Shown in pieces: positions 1-8,382 of a DNA stretch of 64,000 bases; positions within the stretch are counted from its first letter, which is position 1; the number at the start of each line of letters is the position of its first letter. A model generated the notes under the pieces. The model was given only the letters and a program-made list of their open reading frames with translations. It was not told the origin of the DNA and did no database searches. Source of the DNA: CAVRQM01 sp965246915 (lineage in GTDB: Bacteria > Pseudomonadota > Alphaproteobacteria > Acetobacterales > Acetobacteraceae); the NCBI GenBank assembly GCA_965246915.1, contig CBDFGB010000033.1:275674-339673 (forward strand), written 5' to 3'. The translations under genes were made by a program, and so were the position numbers.

Positions 1-293
1 CCGTCGCGCCACAGCAGCAGGGCGAGCGCCAGCCCCAGCACGAATTCGATGCCGACGGCGGAGATGGTGAACACGAGCGTATTGCCCAGAGCATGCCGGT
101 TGGTCGGGTCCGCCCAGAGTTCGACGTAGTTGTCGAACCCAGCGAATTTTGCGCGCGCCGGCCGCTGCAGATCGTAGTCGAACAGACTATAATACAAGCC
201 CTTCGCGACCGGCCCACCGCCGACAGCCAGGACGAAGATCGTGGCGGGCAGGGCCATCAGGGGGAGAAACAGGTCTCTTCGCGCGGGCAACAC
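1..293 (-). CDS. Sugar ABC transporter permease (partial)
   Basis: N-terminal ~97 residues of a MalF/UgpA-type inner-membrane permease; the rest lies beyond the window's left edge. The visible part has a first membrane segment (around LPLMALPATIFVLAV) and then a periplasmic stretch with SLFDYDLQRP and FAGFDNYVELWAD, typical of the FxGxxNY region after TM1 in carbohydrate-uptake-1 permeases. It follows the family-1 binding protein at 400-1668 on the same strand and presumably forms the channel with it. The start is uncertain: GTG at 293 lies at the edge of a GC-rich repeat, and ATG at 257 is the other candidate. No ATPase gene for this system is visible; it may lie further left. Confidence 0.8.
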   Translation of the reverse strand, partial: MLPARRDLFLPLMALPATIFVLAVGGGPVAKGLYYSLFDYDLQRPARAKFAGFDNYVELWADPTNRHALGNTLVFTISAVGIEFVLGLALALLLWRD

Positions 294-394
294 CCTCACC
301 CCAGCCCACTCCTGCTTCAAGCGCGGGAGAGGGTTCGATGGCCCTCTGACAGTGCCTCAGCGCCCACTCTCCAGCGCTTGGGCGGGAGAAGGAG
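294..394. repeat. GC-rich palindromic intergenic repeat (REP-like)
   Basis: The sequence between the binding-protein gene and the permease contains repeated CGCGGGAGAGGG / GGGCGGGAGAAGG blocks and partial complements (CCCACTCTCC). It resembles the CTCTCCCGC...GCGGGAGAG repeats seen at 3851-3934. It separates two genes of one operon and could fold in the transcript. I see no coding potential in it. Confidence 0.5.
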
Positions 395-399
395 TCGCC

Positions 400-1668
400 T
401 CAAAACAGCTTCAACGCCTTCCGCTGCGCCTCATCGAGCGCCGTCTGCGGATCGGCGTTGCCGACCAGCACAGCGTTGACCGCCGTGCCCAGAAGATCTT
501 GGATCTGCGGATATTGCGGAATACGCGGTCGGAACTCGCCGTTGCCGTGCTCGAACGACGTGTCGACCACCGCGAAGAACGGAAATTTTGCGAGCAACTC
601 CGGGTCGTGCGTGGTGCTGCGGCGGATCACTCCGCCGCCGCCCAGCAGCGCCATCTCCTTCTGGCACGCCTTGCCGGTCACCCATTTGATGAACGTCCAA
701 GCCGCTTGCTGCTTTTTCGGCTCGCTGGCCGCGTTGATCCCGATGCCCCAGCCGCCGACGCCGTAGGTGGGCCGAAGGCCCTCGCCGGGGGGCGCCAGAG
801 CGATGGTGAATTTGCCGACCACTTTCGATTGCGCTGAATTGCCGTAGGCGGCCGCGCCTACCGACCAGGTCTGCATGTTGGCGACCAGCCCCTGCCGAAA
901 CGATTCCTCGCGGCCGCCCCAGTCGTAGTCCACGGCGCCTGGCGGGGCCGTCTCGTCGAACAGTTGCTTGTAGACGGTCAGGCTCTTGACGTTCGCCGCC
1001 GAATTGAGCGCCGGCATCCCGTCTGCCGAGAGAATGCTGCCGCCGAGCTGCGAATTGTACTGCATCCAGTCCTGCGCCACCGCCGGCCCTTTCTGGCCGT
1101 TGGCGACCCAACCATAGACGTTCTTCGGCCGGTCGGTGATTTTCCGCGCGGCACCCACCATGGCCTGCATCGTCGCGGGCAACGGCAAGCCAGCCGCCTG
1201 ATACAGATCGGTCCGGGCGGCCAGCACGTTGGCGTAGCCGGCGAACGGGAAGGCGATCTGGTGGCCCTTATAGCTTCCGAGTGATTCCATGATTACCGGA
1301 TAGATGTCGCCCGCGTCGATCTCCGCCGCGTCGCGCTTGATCCAGTCGTCGAGCACCACGGTGTAGCCGGACTCCGCGAACTGCCCGGTCCACACGTTGT
1401 CGGTGGTGACGAGGTCGTAGTCCGCGGTCTTGCCGAGGAAGTCAGCCGTCACCTTGGTCAGCAACTCCGGGTAACTCAGCACGTCGACCGTGACTTTGAC
1501 GCCGGTTGCCGCCTCGAACTTCGGGGCCAGCGCCACCAGCGCGGTGGCGAACGGATCGTTTTGAGAAGCGAGCGTCAGCGCGACGCCCGCGTAAGGCTTG
1601 GAGTCGTCGGCACGCGCGCTCGCGGCGAGCAGGCCCGCGACAATGATCCAGCCAACCGTATAGCGCAT
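400..1668 (-). CDS. Extracellular solute-binding protein, family 1 (sugar ABC)
   Basis: 422-residue periplasmic sugar-binding protein of the MalE/UgpB class. It starts at ATG 1668 with a signal peptide (MRYTVGWIIVAGLLAASARA, probable cut before DD). The mature protein has the family-1 features ALAPKFEAATGVKVTVDV, ADYDLVTTDNVWTGQFAESG and IAFPFAGYANVLAARTDLY, and a C-terminal helical part (AAWTFIKWVTG). An in-frame extension reaches 1983 but has no membrane-like or family-like content, so the signal-peptide start is preferred. It lies downstream of the amidohydrolase and just upstream of its permease. The ligand cannot be read from sequence. Confidence 0.88.
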   Translation of the reverse strand: MRYTVGWIIVAGLLAASARADDSKPYAGVALTLASQNDPFATALVALAPKFEAATGVKVTVDVLSYPELLTKVTADFLGKTADYDLVTTDNVWTGQFAESGYTVVLDDWIKRDAAEIDAGDIYPVIMESLGSYKGHQIAFPFAGYANVLAARTDLYQAAGLPLPATMQAMVGAARKITDRPKNVYGWVANGQKGPAVAQDWMQYNSQLGGSILSADGMPALNSAANVKSLTVYKQLFDETAPPGAVDYDWGGREESFRQGLVANMQTWSVGAAAYGNSAQSKVVGKFTIALAPPGEGLRPTYGVGGWGIGINAASEPKKQQAAWTFIKWVTGKACQKEMALLGGGGVIRRSTTHDPELLAKFPFFAVVDTSFEHGNGEFRPRIPQYPQIQDLLGTAVNAVLVGNADPQTALDEAQRKALKLF

Positions 1669-1718
1669 GTGCCGTGCTCCCCTGTTGCCCGCCGCGTGCC
1701 GCAGCAAGCAATATGCCA

Positions 1719-2879
1719 TCAAGCCACGCGCCGGCCCCGCTTGAACACCATACGGTCGGTAGGGCGGCTCGCCACCGCCTCGGGCACATGCGCAGCTGGA
1801 AGGACCACTAGATCTGCGCGGCCGCCGACCGCCACGCGACACCTCTCGATTCCGGTGGCCCGCGACGCATGTGAGGTCGCAAATGCATGCGTGAGCCGTA
1901 ACTCGTCGTCGGTCCCGAAGCCTGATCGATAAGCGATTATCATAGCTCGTTCCAACATGTCGCCATTGCCGAAGGGCGACCATGAATCACGGATATTATC
2001 GGATCCAGCAAACACGAGCACTCCACGCCCCGTCAGGTCAGCGACCGGGGGTATCGGGGCGGATCCCGGTCCATTCGTCATGATGGCGACGCCACCCTCG
2101 GCCAGTGCATCGGCGGTGCGCGAGAAGTCATCGCGATCGATGTCGCCCAGGGCAAACGCATGGCTAACCGCCACCTTGCCCTGCATGCCGGCCGCTCTAG
2201 CGCGTTCGGCGATACGGCGCAGCTCGAACGCGCCGAGCGGCCCGGGGTCGTGCAGATGCAGGTCGATGGCCGCGCCATGCCGCTCCGCCAAGCCGAACAC
2301 CACGCGCAGATGGCCTTCGACATCGTCGTCGATGCCGGCGGGATCGAGGCCGCCCACGACGCCCGCGCCCTCGTTCAGCGCGGCGTCGAGCAGGTCGGCC
2401 GTGCCGGGGGCGGCCAGGATGCCGCTTTGCGGGAAGGCGACGATTTGGATGTCGATGTTTTCCGAGAACGTCTCGCGCACCGCGAGCACCGCGTGCAGGT
2501 TGGCCAGTTTCACGCCGGGATCGATATCGACATGGCAGCGCAGCCGCGTCGTCCCGAACGAGATCACCTGCCGCACCAGGACGCTCGCGCGCTCGAAGGT
2601 CGACAGCGGCGTTTCGGCCAACTGGCGCTTCTCCGCCTCAATCCGCTCAGGCACGGAGGCGCCCGGCCGGTGCGGCTGCCACGGCAGGCCCAGCAGCGTC
2701 TTGTCGAGATGAATATGACCATCGACGAAGCCTGGTAAGACCAGCCGTCCGCCTACCTGCACGGCGTCGGCCGATTCGGAGCCCGCGTCGGCGATGCGAT
2801 CGATCACGCCCCCAATGATCGTGATGTCGACCAGCCGCCCATCGTCCAGGCGGGCATTCGCGAGGATATTATCGGTCAC
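1719..2879 (-). CDS. Cytosine-deaminase-like amidohydrolase
   Basis: 386-residue metal-dependent hydrolase of the CodA/atrazine-degradation branch of the amidohydrolase superfamily. Visible features are the small N-terminal beta domain, the first metal motif GHIHLDKT, a later His in DLHLHDPG, SHAF, and the GSDNIRDSW metal-Asp segment. E. coli CodA has a catalytic Glu just after its third His (HCDE); here the matching position appears to be Asp (HLHD), so cytosine deamination is not assured. GTG at 2879 shares GTGA with the stop of the upstream gene, which implies translational coupling. Likely role: hydrolysis of a cyclic amide, amidine or lactone-like ring intermediate in this catabolic run. 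Substrate unknown. Confidence 0.82.
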   Translation of the reverse strand: MTDNILANARLDDGRLVDITIIGGVIDRIADAGSESADAVQVGGRLVLPGFVDGHIHLDKTLLGLPWQPHRPGASVPERIEAEKRQLAETPLSTFERASVLVRQVISFGTTRLRCHVDIDPGVKLANLHAVLAVRETFSENIDIQIVAFPQSGILAAPGTADLLDAALNEGAGVVGGLDPAGIDDDVEGHLRVVFGLAERHGAAIDLHLHDPGPLGAFELRRIAERARAAGMQGKVAVSHAFALGDIDRDDFSRTADALAEGGVAIMTNGPGSAPIPPVADLTGRGVLVFAGSDNIRDSWSPFGNGDMLERAMIIAYRSGFGTDDELRLTHAFATSHASRATGIERCRVAVGGRADLVVLPAAHVPEAVASRPTDRMVFKRGRRVA

Positions 2880-3961
2880 AGCAGCCCCATGCGCCGGGCG
2901 GCCACCCAGCGATACAACGTATCGCCATAGAACCGTTCCTCCTCGCGTGCGGAGAACACCAGGCTGATGTCGTGTTCGTCGTCGGAGGCGATGGCGGCGG
3001 CGGAAATGTCGTGCCAGGACGGGCAAGAGGCGTGGCGTAGGTCGTCCAACGTCCGCGCCGTCATCAATTCGGGCATGCCCATCTTGGGATAGACCGCCGC
3101 CAGCGCCCGCCAGAGATGGCGCAGCGCCGCGCCGCGATCGATGAGGTTGACCGGGATCAGCCGCAACCAGTGCATCGAGGTCAGGGCATGCAGCGCGCAG
3201 AAATCGTTCGCCGCCACGAACAGCGCCAGCGCGGCCGACGCGAGGGTCGTTAGGCTGCCCGCATGCGCATCGAACCGGTCCAACTCGGCCGCGAAATGCG
3301 CATCGTGGCCGACCGCGCGCATGGCGTGCCACAGCAGGTCGGTTTCCGGCTCGATCAGCGAGAGATGCGAGTGACCGCGCAATCGCGCGAGGATCTCCCC
3401 GGGATCGTTGGTGTCGCGCGTCGAGCCGCCTTGCGCGAGCGGCAGATACGTTGCAGCCCAGTATCCCAGGGCGGTCGCGATCTCGTCCGGCGTGTTCGTG
3501 AGGTTCGCGTAAGCCAGCCGCATCAGCGCATGCAGCGCGCTGGCCGCGATCCCGGGCAGCAGCGTCGGCAAAGCCCGGCGCTGCAATTCGGCGGGTCCGA
3601 TCCGATGCAATTCGGCTTTGAAGAACGCGCGAAAATCGGCTTCGCGCGAGCGGTCGCCGAGATGGGTGGTCCAGGCGTCCCACGCGATCGCGGCGACAGA
3701 TGGCGGCGGGGGGACGAGGCGGTTCGCAAGGCGGTACGTGTCCGCGAACCGCGCCATGCGGTCCGACGAGGCGCCCAGCCGGTCGAGGGCGACAAGCGCC
3801 ATGGGCAGGTGGTTCGCAAGGGTCGGGCCGAACTCGCAGGAAAAGGCCGGACCCTCTCCCGCAGGCGCGAGAGGCGGCGCTGTCCCGCTAGCGGCGCCGC
3901 CTCGCCGCCTCTCCCGCGCTGCGGGAGAGAGAAGGGAAGAAGATTCTGCCACGCGCTCCAC
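2876..3961 (-). CDS. Questin-oxidase-like protein (DUF4243 family)
   Basis: 361 residues, recognised by the characteristic NHLPMALVALDRLGAS segment near the N-terminus, followed by an all-helical body with conserved His residues (LRGHSHLSL, VGHDAHFAAELD). Fungal questin oxidase opens an anthraquinone ring in a Baeyer-Villiger-like reaction; bacterial members mostly lack assigned substrates. GTG 3961 lies 3 nt after the hydrolase stop. Residues ~10-39 are encoded by a GC-rich palindromic repeat (3851-3934). Without them the N-terminus would read MERVAESS joined to FSCEFGPTLANHLPM, like ordinary members, so the repeat seems to have inserted in frame. The enzyme may still work, as the insert lies ahead of the conserved domain. 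Confidence 0.75.
   Translation of the reverse strand: MERVAESSSLLSPAARERRRGGAASGTAPPLAPAGEGPAFSCEFGPTLANHLPMALVALDRLGASSDRMARFADTYRLANRLVPPPPSVAAIAWDAWTTHLGDRSREADFRAFFKAELHRIGPAELQRRALPTLLPGIAASALHALMRLAYANLTNTPDEIATALGYWAATYLPLAQGGSTRDTNDPGEILARLRGHSHLSLIEPETDLLWHAMRAVGHDAHFAAELDRFDAHAGSLTTLASAALALFVAANDFCALHALTSMHWLRLIPVNLIDRGAALRHLWRALAAVYPKMGMPELMTARTLDDLRHASCPSWHDISAAAIASDDEHDISLVFSAREEERFYGDTLYRWVAARRMGLL
3851..3934. repeat. Palindromic repeat inside a coding sequence
   Basis: Nested perfect stems are visible: CTCTCCCGC at 3909-3917 pairs with GCGGGAGAG at 3921-3929 (3-nt loop), and GAGGCGGCGC at 3871-3880 pairs with GCGCCGCCTC at 3894-3903 (13-nt loop). A third CTCTCCCGC copy begins near 3853. 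The unit is related to the one at 294-394. It lies within the 5' part of the questin-oxidase-like gene and keeps the reading frame. Confidence 0.75.
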
Positions 3962-3964
3962 CGC

Positions 3965-4852
3965 TTATGAATGCTGCCGAACGAATCGCCCCGCCGCCGC
4001 CAGCGCGCGTCGCCCTGGCTCCAGTATCGGGTGGAACAGGTGCCAGACATGGATCATGTCGGTATAAATCTCCAGCGTCGCGACTCCGTCGGCCATCCCG
4101 ACGGCGCGGGAGAGGCGCACCGCGTCGTCCAGCAGCGTCTCGGCCGTGCCGACCTGGATCAACAACGGCGGCAGGCCGCGCAGATCCGCATGCAGCGGCG
4201 AGATTAGCGCCGCCGCCGGATCGCCGCCGCCGGCATACTGCGCTGCCACCTCCCGCAGATATGACCTCTGGATCATTGGATCGACGGCCGCCTTGTCCAT
4301 CATGCTTGCGCCGGTCATTTCTAGATCGATCCACGGCGAGATTACCCACGCACAGGCGGGGAGCCGCTCGCCCACGTCGCGCAACGACACCAGCAGCGCG
4401 AGCGTCAGCCCACCGCCGGCGCTGTCGCCCGCCACCACGATCCGCTCCGCCGGAAACCCTTCGGCGAGCAGGAAGCGATAACCGACCAGCGCATCCTCGA
4501 CCGCCGCGGGATGCGGATGCTCCGGCGCGAGGCGGTAATTCAGCGCGAGCGTGCGCATCCCTGCCTGCCGCCCCGCCTCGGCCACCATCAACCGGTGGCT
4601 GACCGCCGAGCCGGAGACGTATGCGCCGCCGTGCAGATACAGCATCGCGCGTGACGGATCGGCCGACGGCGTCGCAGTCCATTCGGCGTCCACGCCGCCG
4701 GCCGAAACGGGGGTGACGACGACATCGTCGGGCAACGGCGCGATTCCCGACATCCGGTCCAGCCGCGCCCGACGGTCTGCCAGACCCGGCGGCCTCGGGT
4801 TGGCCGCGATCGCCGCGCGGATGGCTTCGATCTCGGCGTTCGGCACGCTCAC
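3965..4852 (-). CDS. Alpha/beta hydrolase, hormone-sensitive-lipase family
   Basis: 295-residue esterase-like enzyme. The HGG oxyanion motif (LYLHGGAYVSGS), the nucleophile elbow GDSAGGG, an Asp-containing segment and the C-terminal His in MIHVWHLFHP give the full HSL catalytic set. It likely cleaves a carboxyl ester or lactone. GTG 4852 overlaps the stop of the upstream binding-protein gene (GTGA); an internal GTG at 4846 is an alternative. Its position beside the questin-oxidase-like gene would suit hydrolysis of an ester or lactone made by a Baeyer-Villiger reaction; that link is inference. Confidence 0.88.
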   Translation of the reverse strand: MSVPNAEIEAIRAAIAANPRPPGLADRRARLDRMSGIAPLPDDVVVTPVSAGGVDAEWTATPSADPSRAMLYLHGGAYVSGSAVSHRLMVAEAGRQAGMRTLALNYRLAPEHPHPAAVEDALVGYRFLLAEGFPAERIVVAGDSAGGGLTLALLVSLRDVGERLPACAWVISPWIDLEMTGASMMDKAAVDPMIQRSYLREVAAQYAGGGDPAAALISPLHADLRGLPPLLIQVGTAETLLDDAVRLSRAVGMADGVATLEIYTDMIHVWHLFHPILEPGRRALAAAGRFVRQHS

Positions 4853-6039
4853 CCTCCGGGAACTGGCGGCAACAGTATCTGGAAATCGCGAAATTCGGGG
4901 CGCTGATACAGGCTCTCGACGTAGCGGCGATAGGCAGCCTCGTCGACTCTCTCGACCGCCGGCTGCCAGGACGGGCGCGGCCGGCACCGGATGGCCGCAT
5001 CGACGCCGCACACCGTCGTCGGGGTGACGAGATCGCTGAACGCGAACACGTTCTTCGGCATCTCGGAACCGGACAGAAGCGCCAGCGCCGTCGGGATCGC
5101 GGCATTCGCGTAACCGCGTGGGAAAAACGACATGGTGCCGACGAACGCCGGATCGGCGGCCAGGGCGTCGAGCCGCTCGCCGCCCATGCCGATCGCCAAC
5201 GTTTTGTCCGCTCGTCCCGCCGCCTCCAGCGCGCGCAGGGCACCGGCGAGTTGCTCGTCGCTGAACGAGGCGACGAGAACGGGCCGTTCCGGATCGAGCC
5301 GCCCGAGCAGGTCGCTCATGGTCTGGAAGCCGCTCTCGCCGGTGCCCTGCATGTCGAGCCAGGTCACTTGAGAGTCTCTCAGGCCCGGGAGCGCTGCACG
5401 GACCGCAGCCTCCTGCGACAGATTGCGCAGGCGACCATTCGGCCCGACCAGCGGGAATGCAGCGAGCACGAGACTGGCCCGCGCCGCATCTACGCCCCAG
5501 CGACCTATCGCGCTCTGCGCCAGATAGGTGCCAGCTCGGAAGCCGGCTCGGGCGTTGTCGACGCCGACCCAGGCGGCGCCTGCGATCGGAATGTCCAGCG
5601 AGACGATCGGGATGCCGGCCTCGTCCAGCGGCCGCTTGACCGCCGGCCCGAATTGCACGTCCAACAGGCTGTTGATTACCGCATCCACGTTGCGCGTCGC
5701 AAAGGACTGTGCGTTGGCCACGTTCTTCTGCGGGTCCCATTCGTTGTCGGCGACCAGCAGCGTGATGCCGGCGGCATCGGCCAGGTCCTGAAGGCCCTGC
5801 CGGTTCAGCTGTGAAAACGGCGAAGAGCCGCCCCACATCGTGTAGCCGAACACGTACCGCGTTCCGTTGCGAGGCGGCGTCCGGCTGGAGGCCTCGGCGA
5901 CCATGGCCTGCAGCGCCTCCGCCGAAGGCGCGGCAGGACCGACGTTGCCCGGATCGAAACCATGGAACGGGGCCGCGCGCGCTGCGGCCGCGATCGCCGT
6001 CATGCCTGCCGAAAGAAGCAACGTCCGCTTCGAGATCAT
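4849..6039 (-). CDS. Periplasmic sugar-binding protein, paralogue of the 12617-13795 protein
   Basis: 396-residue type-1 periplasmic-binding-fold protein with a signal peptide (MISKRTLLLSAGMTAIAAAARA). The mature N-terminus PFHGFDP...AMVAEA, and segments such as ADNEWDPQKNVANAQSF and SLDIPIAGAAWVGVDNARAG, match the binding protein at 12617-13795 along the whole length, so the two are paralogues. There is no separate permease or ATPase beside it, so it may feed the same RbsAC-type transporter with a different ligand, or act as a sensor. ATG 6039 overlaps the stop of the upstream decarboxylase-fold gene (ATGA). Confidence 0.87.
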   Translation of the reverse strand: MISKRTLLLSAGMTAIAAAARAAPFHGFDPGNVGPAAPSAEALQAMVAEASSRTPPRNGTRYVFGYTMWGGSSPFSQLNRQGLQDLADAAGITLLVADNEWDPQKNVANAQSFATRNVDAVINSLLDVQFGPAVKRPLDEAGIPIVSLDIPIAGAAWVGVDNARAGFRAGTYLAQSAIGRWGVDAARASLVLAAFPLVGPNGRLRNLSQEAAVRAALPGLRDSQVTWLDMQGTGESGFQTMSDLLGRLDPERPVLVASFSDEQLAGALRALEAAGRADKTLAIGMGGERLDALAADPAFVGTMSFFPRGYANAAIPTALALLSGSEMPKNVFAFSDLVTPTTVCGVDAAIRCRPRPSWQPAVERVDEAAYRRYVESLYQRPEFRDFQILLPPVPGG

Positions 6040-6812
6040 TTTGCTTTCCTTTGCCCCGGATCGAGGTAGTCGTGCACCACGCGCCCGGCGACGAGCGTGA
6101 AGTCGGCGCGCCAGTATAGCCCGTCCAGCATGTCGACGACCGGCAGTCGATGCACCGGTGCCTGCGCGTTCGGCCGCAGTTCCACGGTGCACGGCCCGGT
6201 CCAGCATTCGCGCACCACGACATCGGCCAGCCGCCGCGCTGTCAGCTGCCTGATCGCTGGGCGGCCGTCGATGTGGTCCACCGCCTTGAGGTTGACGTTT
6301 TCCGTGAAATCGAAATGCCCGCGCAGGATGTCGAGCGAGGCCCGCCGCTGCTTGGTCGGCAGCGTGCCCGTCAGAATGTCGATGCCGTTGCGCCGCACGA
6401 GCCCCACCGTCAAATCGCCGCGGATCTCAAGGGTCGGCTCCCCCTGCTTCTTCGGTTGACCATGCACTTCGCGCCCGTGCGCGACGCCCACGTCCGACGA
6501 CAGGAACAGATAGGGCGAGTAGCTGCCTTCGAGGTTCGCATCTGGCAGGCGGCACCCGACGGAGACATTGCTCTCTCCATAGGCCCCGAGCCAGTCGGTG
6601 TCGTGCATTCGGTAGACGTGGGCCATCACGACGTCACTTGCCGGCTCCAGCGGCGGCGGCAGAAGTCTTGCGACCGCCGCCTCCGTCGTCCGCCAGACGA
6701 GCGTCAGGATTTCCGCGTTGCGGAACGAGAACGGGAAGGGTGGAATGGTCGGCGCATCCCAAGGCGTGGAGAAGCCGGGACGCAAAATGTCCGCGATCGA
6801 AAGGCCGCTCAT
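6036..6812 (-). CDS. Acetoacetate-decarboxylase-family enzyme
   Basis: 258 residues of the ADC-like fold. The segment VHGQPKKQGEP (residues ~117-127) matches the region carrying the Schiff-base lysine of acetoacetate decarboxylase (YPKK in the clostridial enzyme). Other family features are the PYLFLSSDVGVAHGRE lead-in and the conserved C-terminal barrel strands. Many family members are not decarboxylases but use the lysine for aldol or dehydration chemistry on keto acids. ATG 6812 overlaps the SDR stop (ATGA). In this operon it probably acts on a keto acid from the sugar or aglycone path. Confidence 0.83.
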   Translation of the reverse strand: MSGLSIADILRPGFSTPWDAPTIPPFPFSFRNAEILTLVWRTTEAAVARLLPPPLEPASDVVMAHVYRMHDTDWLGAYGESNVSVGCRLPDANLEGSYSPYLFLSSDVGVAHGREVHGQPKKQGEPTLEIRGDLTVGLVRRNGIDILTGTLPTKQRRASLDILRGHFDFTENVNLKAVDHIDGRPAIRQLTARRLADVVVRECWTGPCTVELRPNAQAPVHRLPVVDMLDGLYWRADFTLVAGRVVHDYLDPGQRKAK

Positions 6813-7573
6813 GCAAACCGTGCCTCGCGCGGGGGCGCGATGCCGTACCCCGTGAACCCGCCGGTGACGTTGATCGTCTCGCCTGTCAGAAACCCGGCCT
6901 GTGGCGAGACGACATAGGACACGGCCGCGGCGATGTCTTCTGGGCGACACCAGCGTCCGACCGGAATGGTGCGCAGCACCTGCGCCTCGAACACTTCCCA
7001 CTCCATGCCCAGTTTGTCTGCCTTCGCACGGAACGCTGCTTCCATGCCGGTGCCGGGTCCGACATGGCCGGGCGCGACCGCGTTGACCGTGATGCCGTAT
7101 GATGCAAGTTCCACGGCGAGGCACTGTGTCAAACCCCATAGCGCGTTCTTGGACGCCATGTAGGCGGCCGAATACGGGTTGCCGAAGCCGAGCCGCGTCG
7201 TTACGTTGACGATCCGACCAAACCCCGCGCGCATCATCGGACGGGCGGCGGCTCGGCAGGCGAGGAACGGGCCGCGCGCGTTGATCGCCTGGATACGATC
7301 CCACTCCGCCGCATCGGTATCGACCACGAGTTTCTGCATGTGGATCCCGGCCGCGTTGACAAGGACCGCCGGCCCATTCGTACCAATGACGGCTTCAACC
7401 GACGCCTCGTCGGCAAGATCTATCATCGTGGCCAGCCCACCAACCTCCGAGGCCACGCGCGCCGTCGCGTTCTCGTCGCGATCGGCAACGACCACGGAAA
7501 ATCCGTCGGCAGCGAGGCGACGGCAGATTTCCATACCGATGCCCCCCGCGCCTCCGATGACGAGCGCGATCAT
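6809..7573 (-). CDS. SDR-family oxidoreductase
   Basis: 254-residue classical short-chain dehydrogenase. The cofactor motif GGAGGIG is at residues 7-13, an acidic residue after strand 2 (ADRD) suggests NAD(H) preference, NAAG is near 73-76, and the YxxxK catalytic pair is at Tyr138-Lys142 with a hydroxyl residue near 125. The C-terminus has the usual GETINVTGG strand. Coupled by ATGA on both sides, to the isomerase-like gene upstream and the decarboxylase-fold gene downstream. Likely a sugar, polyol or deoxy-keto-acid dehydrogenase of the pathway; exact substrate unknown. Confidence 0.92.
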   Translation of the reverse strand: MIALVIGGAGGIGMEICRRLAADGFSVVVADRDENATARVASEVGGLATMIDLADEASVEAVIGTNGPAVLVNAAGIHMQKLVVDTDAAEWDRIQAINARGPFLACRAAARPMMRAGFGRIVNVTTRLGFGNPYSAAYMASKNALWGLTQCLAVELASYGITVNAVAPGHVGPGTGMEAAFRAKADKLGMEWEVFEAQVLRTIPVGRWCRPEDIAAAVSYVVSPQAGFLTGETINVTGGFTGYGIAPPREARFA

Positions 7574-8382
7574 CCGATCCAGGCGCGCACCGCGTCGCGC
7601 ATCGCGATCGTCTCGGTCAGTACGTCGTCGCTGATCGTGTCCATGTAGTCCTGATGCACCGCCTCCAACGCGAGGCAGCCATCGTATTCCGCGTCGCGCA
7701 ACGTCCCCAGCAGCGCCGGCACATTGATCGTACCCTTCGCGAACTTCGCCTGCAGCACGCCTGGCCGAGCCTGTCGCAAATGCACATGCGCGGCGGAGGC
7801 CGCCAGCGGGTCGATCTCGTCCTGCCGCCAGCCGAGACAGACGAAGTGCGCGTAGTCGAGCGTGAGCTTCAAGCCCGGCGCGCGGTCGAGCAGATCGAGA
7901 GTTAGGTGCGGGCTTTCGAGGAATGAATGGACGTGCGGCTCAATCGTGACCTCGATGCCCGCCTGATGCCCAATCGCCACCAGCCTCCGCAGGATCTTTC
8001 CTGATTCCATCAGCGCTTCGGGCCGGCCCTGTCCCGGGTTGCAGATGCCGGGCAACACGAACACCGTAGGGATCGCCGCCAACTTGCAGAATTTTGCGAC
8101 CACGCGGAAATCCCGCTCGTTCGCGTCGTGGGACGCGGGGTCGGCGAGGTTGCGCTCCGCAAGCGAACCCCCGAACAAATGATAGAAGTTCGCGACGTCG
8201 ATGCCGAGGCCGCGAACCTTCTCGGCCATTTTCTCCGGTTCGGCCAGGATCGCCGCGCGGTCCAATGCCGAGCCGTAAAAATAGCCGAGGTCGATCGCGC
8301 CGATGCCGAGGGCGCGGGCGATCGCGACCGTCTCGGCCAGGGTGCAGGATGGCAACGACCAGGACGTCAGCGACAGCCGCAT
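7570..8382 (-). CDS. Sugar phosphate isomerase/epimerase-type TIM barrel
   Basis: 270-residue xylose-isomerase-like (AP endonuclease 2 family) TIM barrel. Metal-binding acidic and His residues appear in order: VTIEPHVHSF, LTLDYAHFV, AHVHLRQARPG and a C-terminal LALEAVH Glu. ATG 8382 shares one base with the oxidoreductase stop (TGATG). Such proteins commonly pair with Gfo/Idh/MocA oxidoreductases in inositol, keto-sugar and glycoside-cleaving routes. It lacks a signal peptide, so it is cytoplasmic. Confidence 0.88.
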   Translation of the reverse strand: MRLSLTSWSLPSCTLAETVAIARALGIGAIDLGYFYGSALDRAAILAEPEKMAEKVRGLGIDVANFYHLFGGSLAERNLADPASHDANERDFRVVAKFCKLAAIPTVFVLPGICNPGQGRPEALMESGKILRRLVAIGHQAGIEVTIEPHVHSFLESPHLTLDLLDRAPGLKLTLDYAHFVCLGWRQDEIDPLAASAAHVHLRQARPGVLQAKFAKGTINVPALLGTLRDAEYDGCLALEAVHQDYMDTISDDVLTETIAMRDAVRAWIG

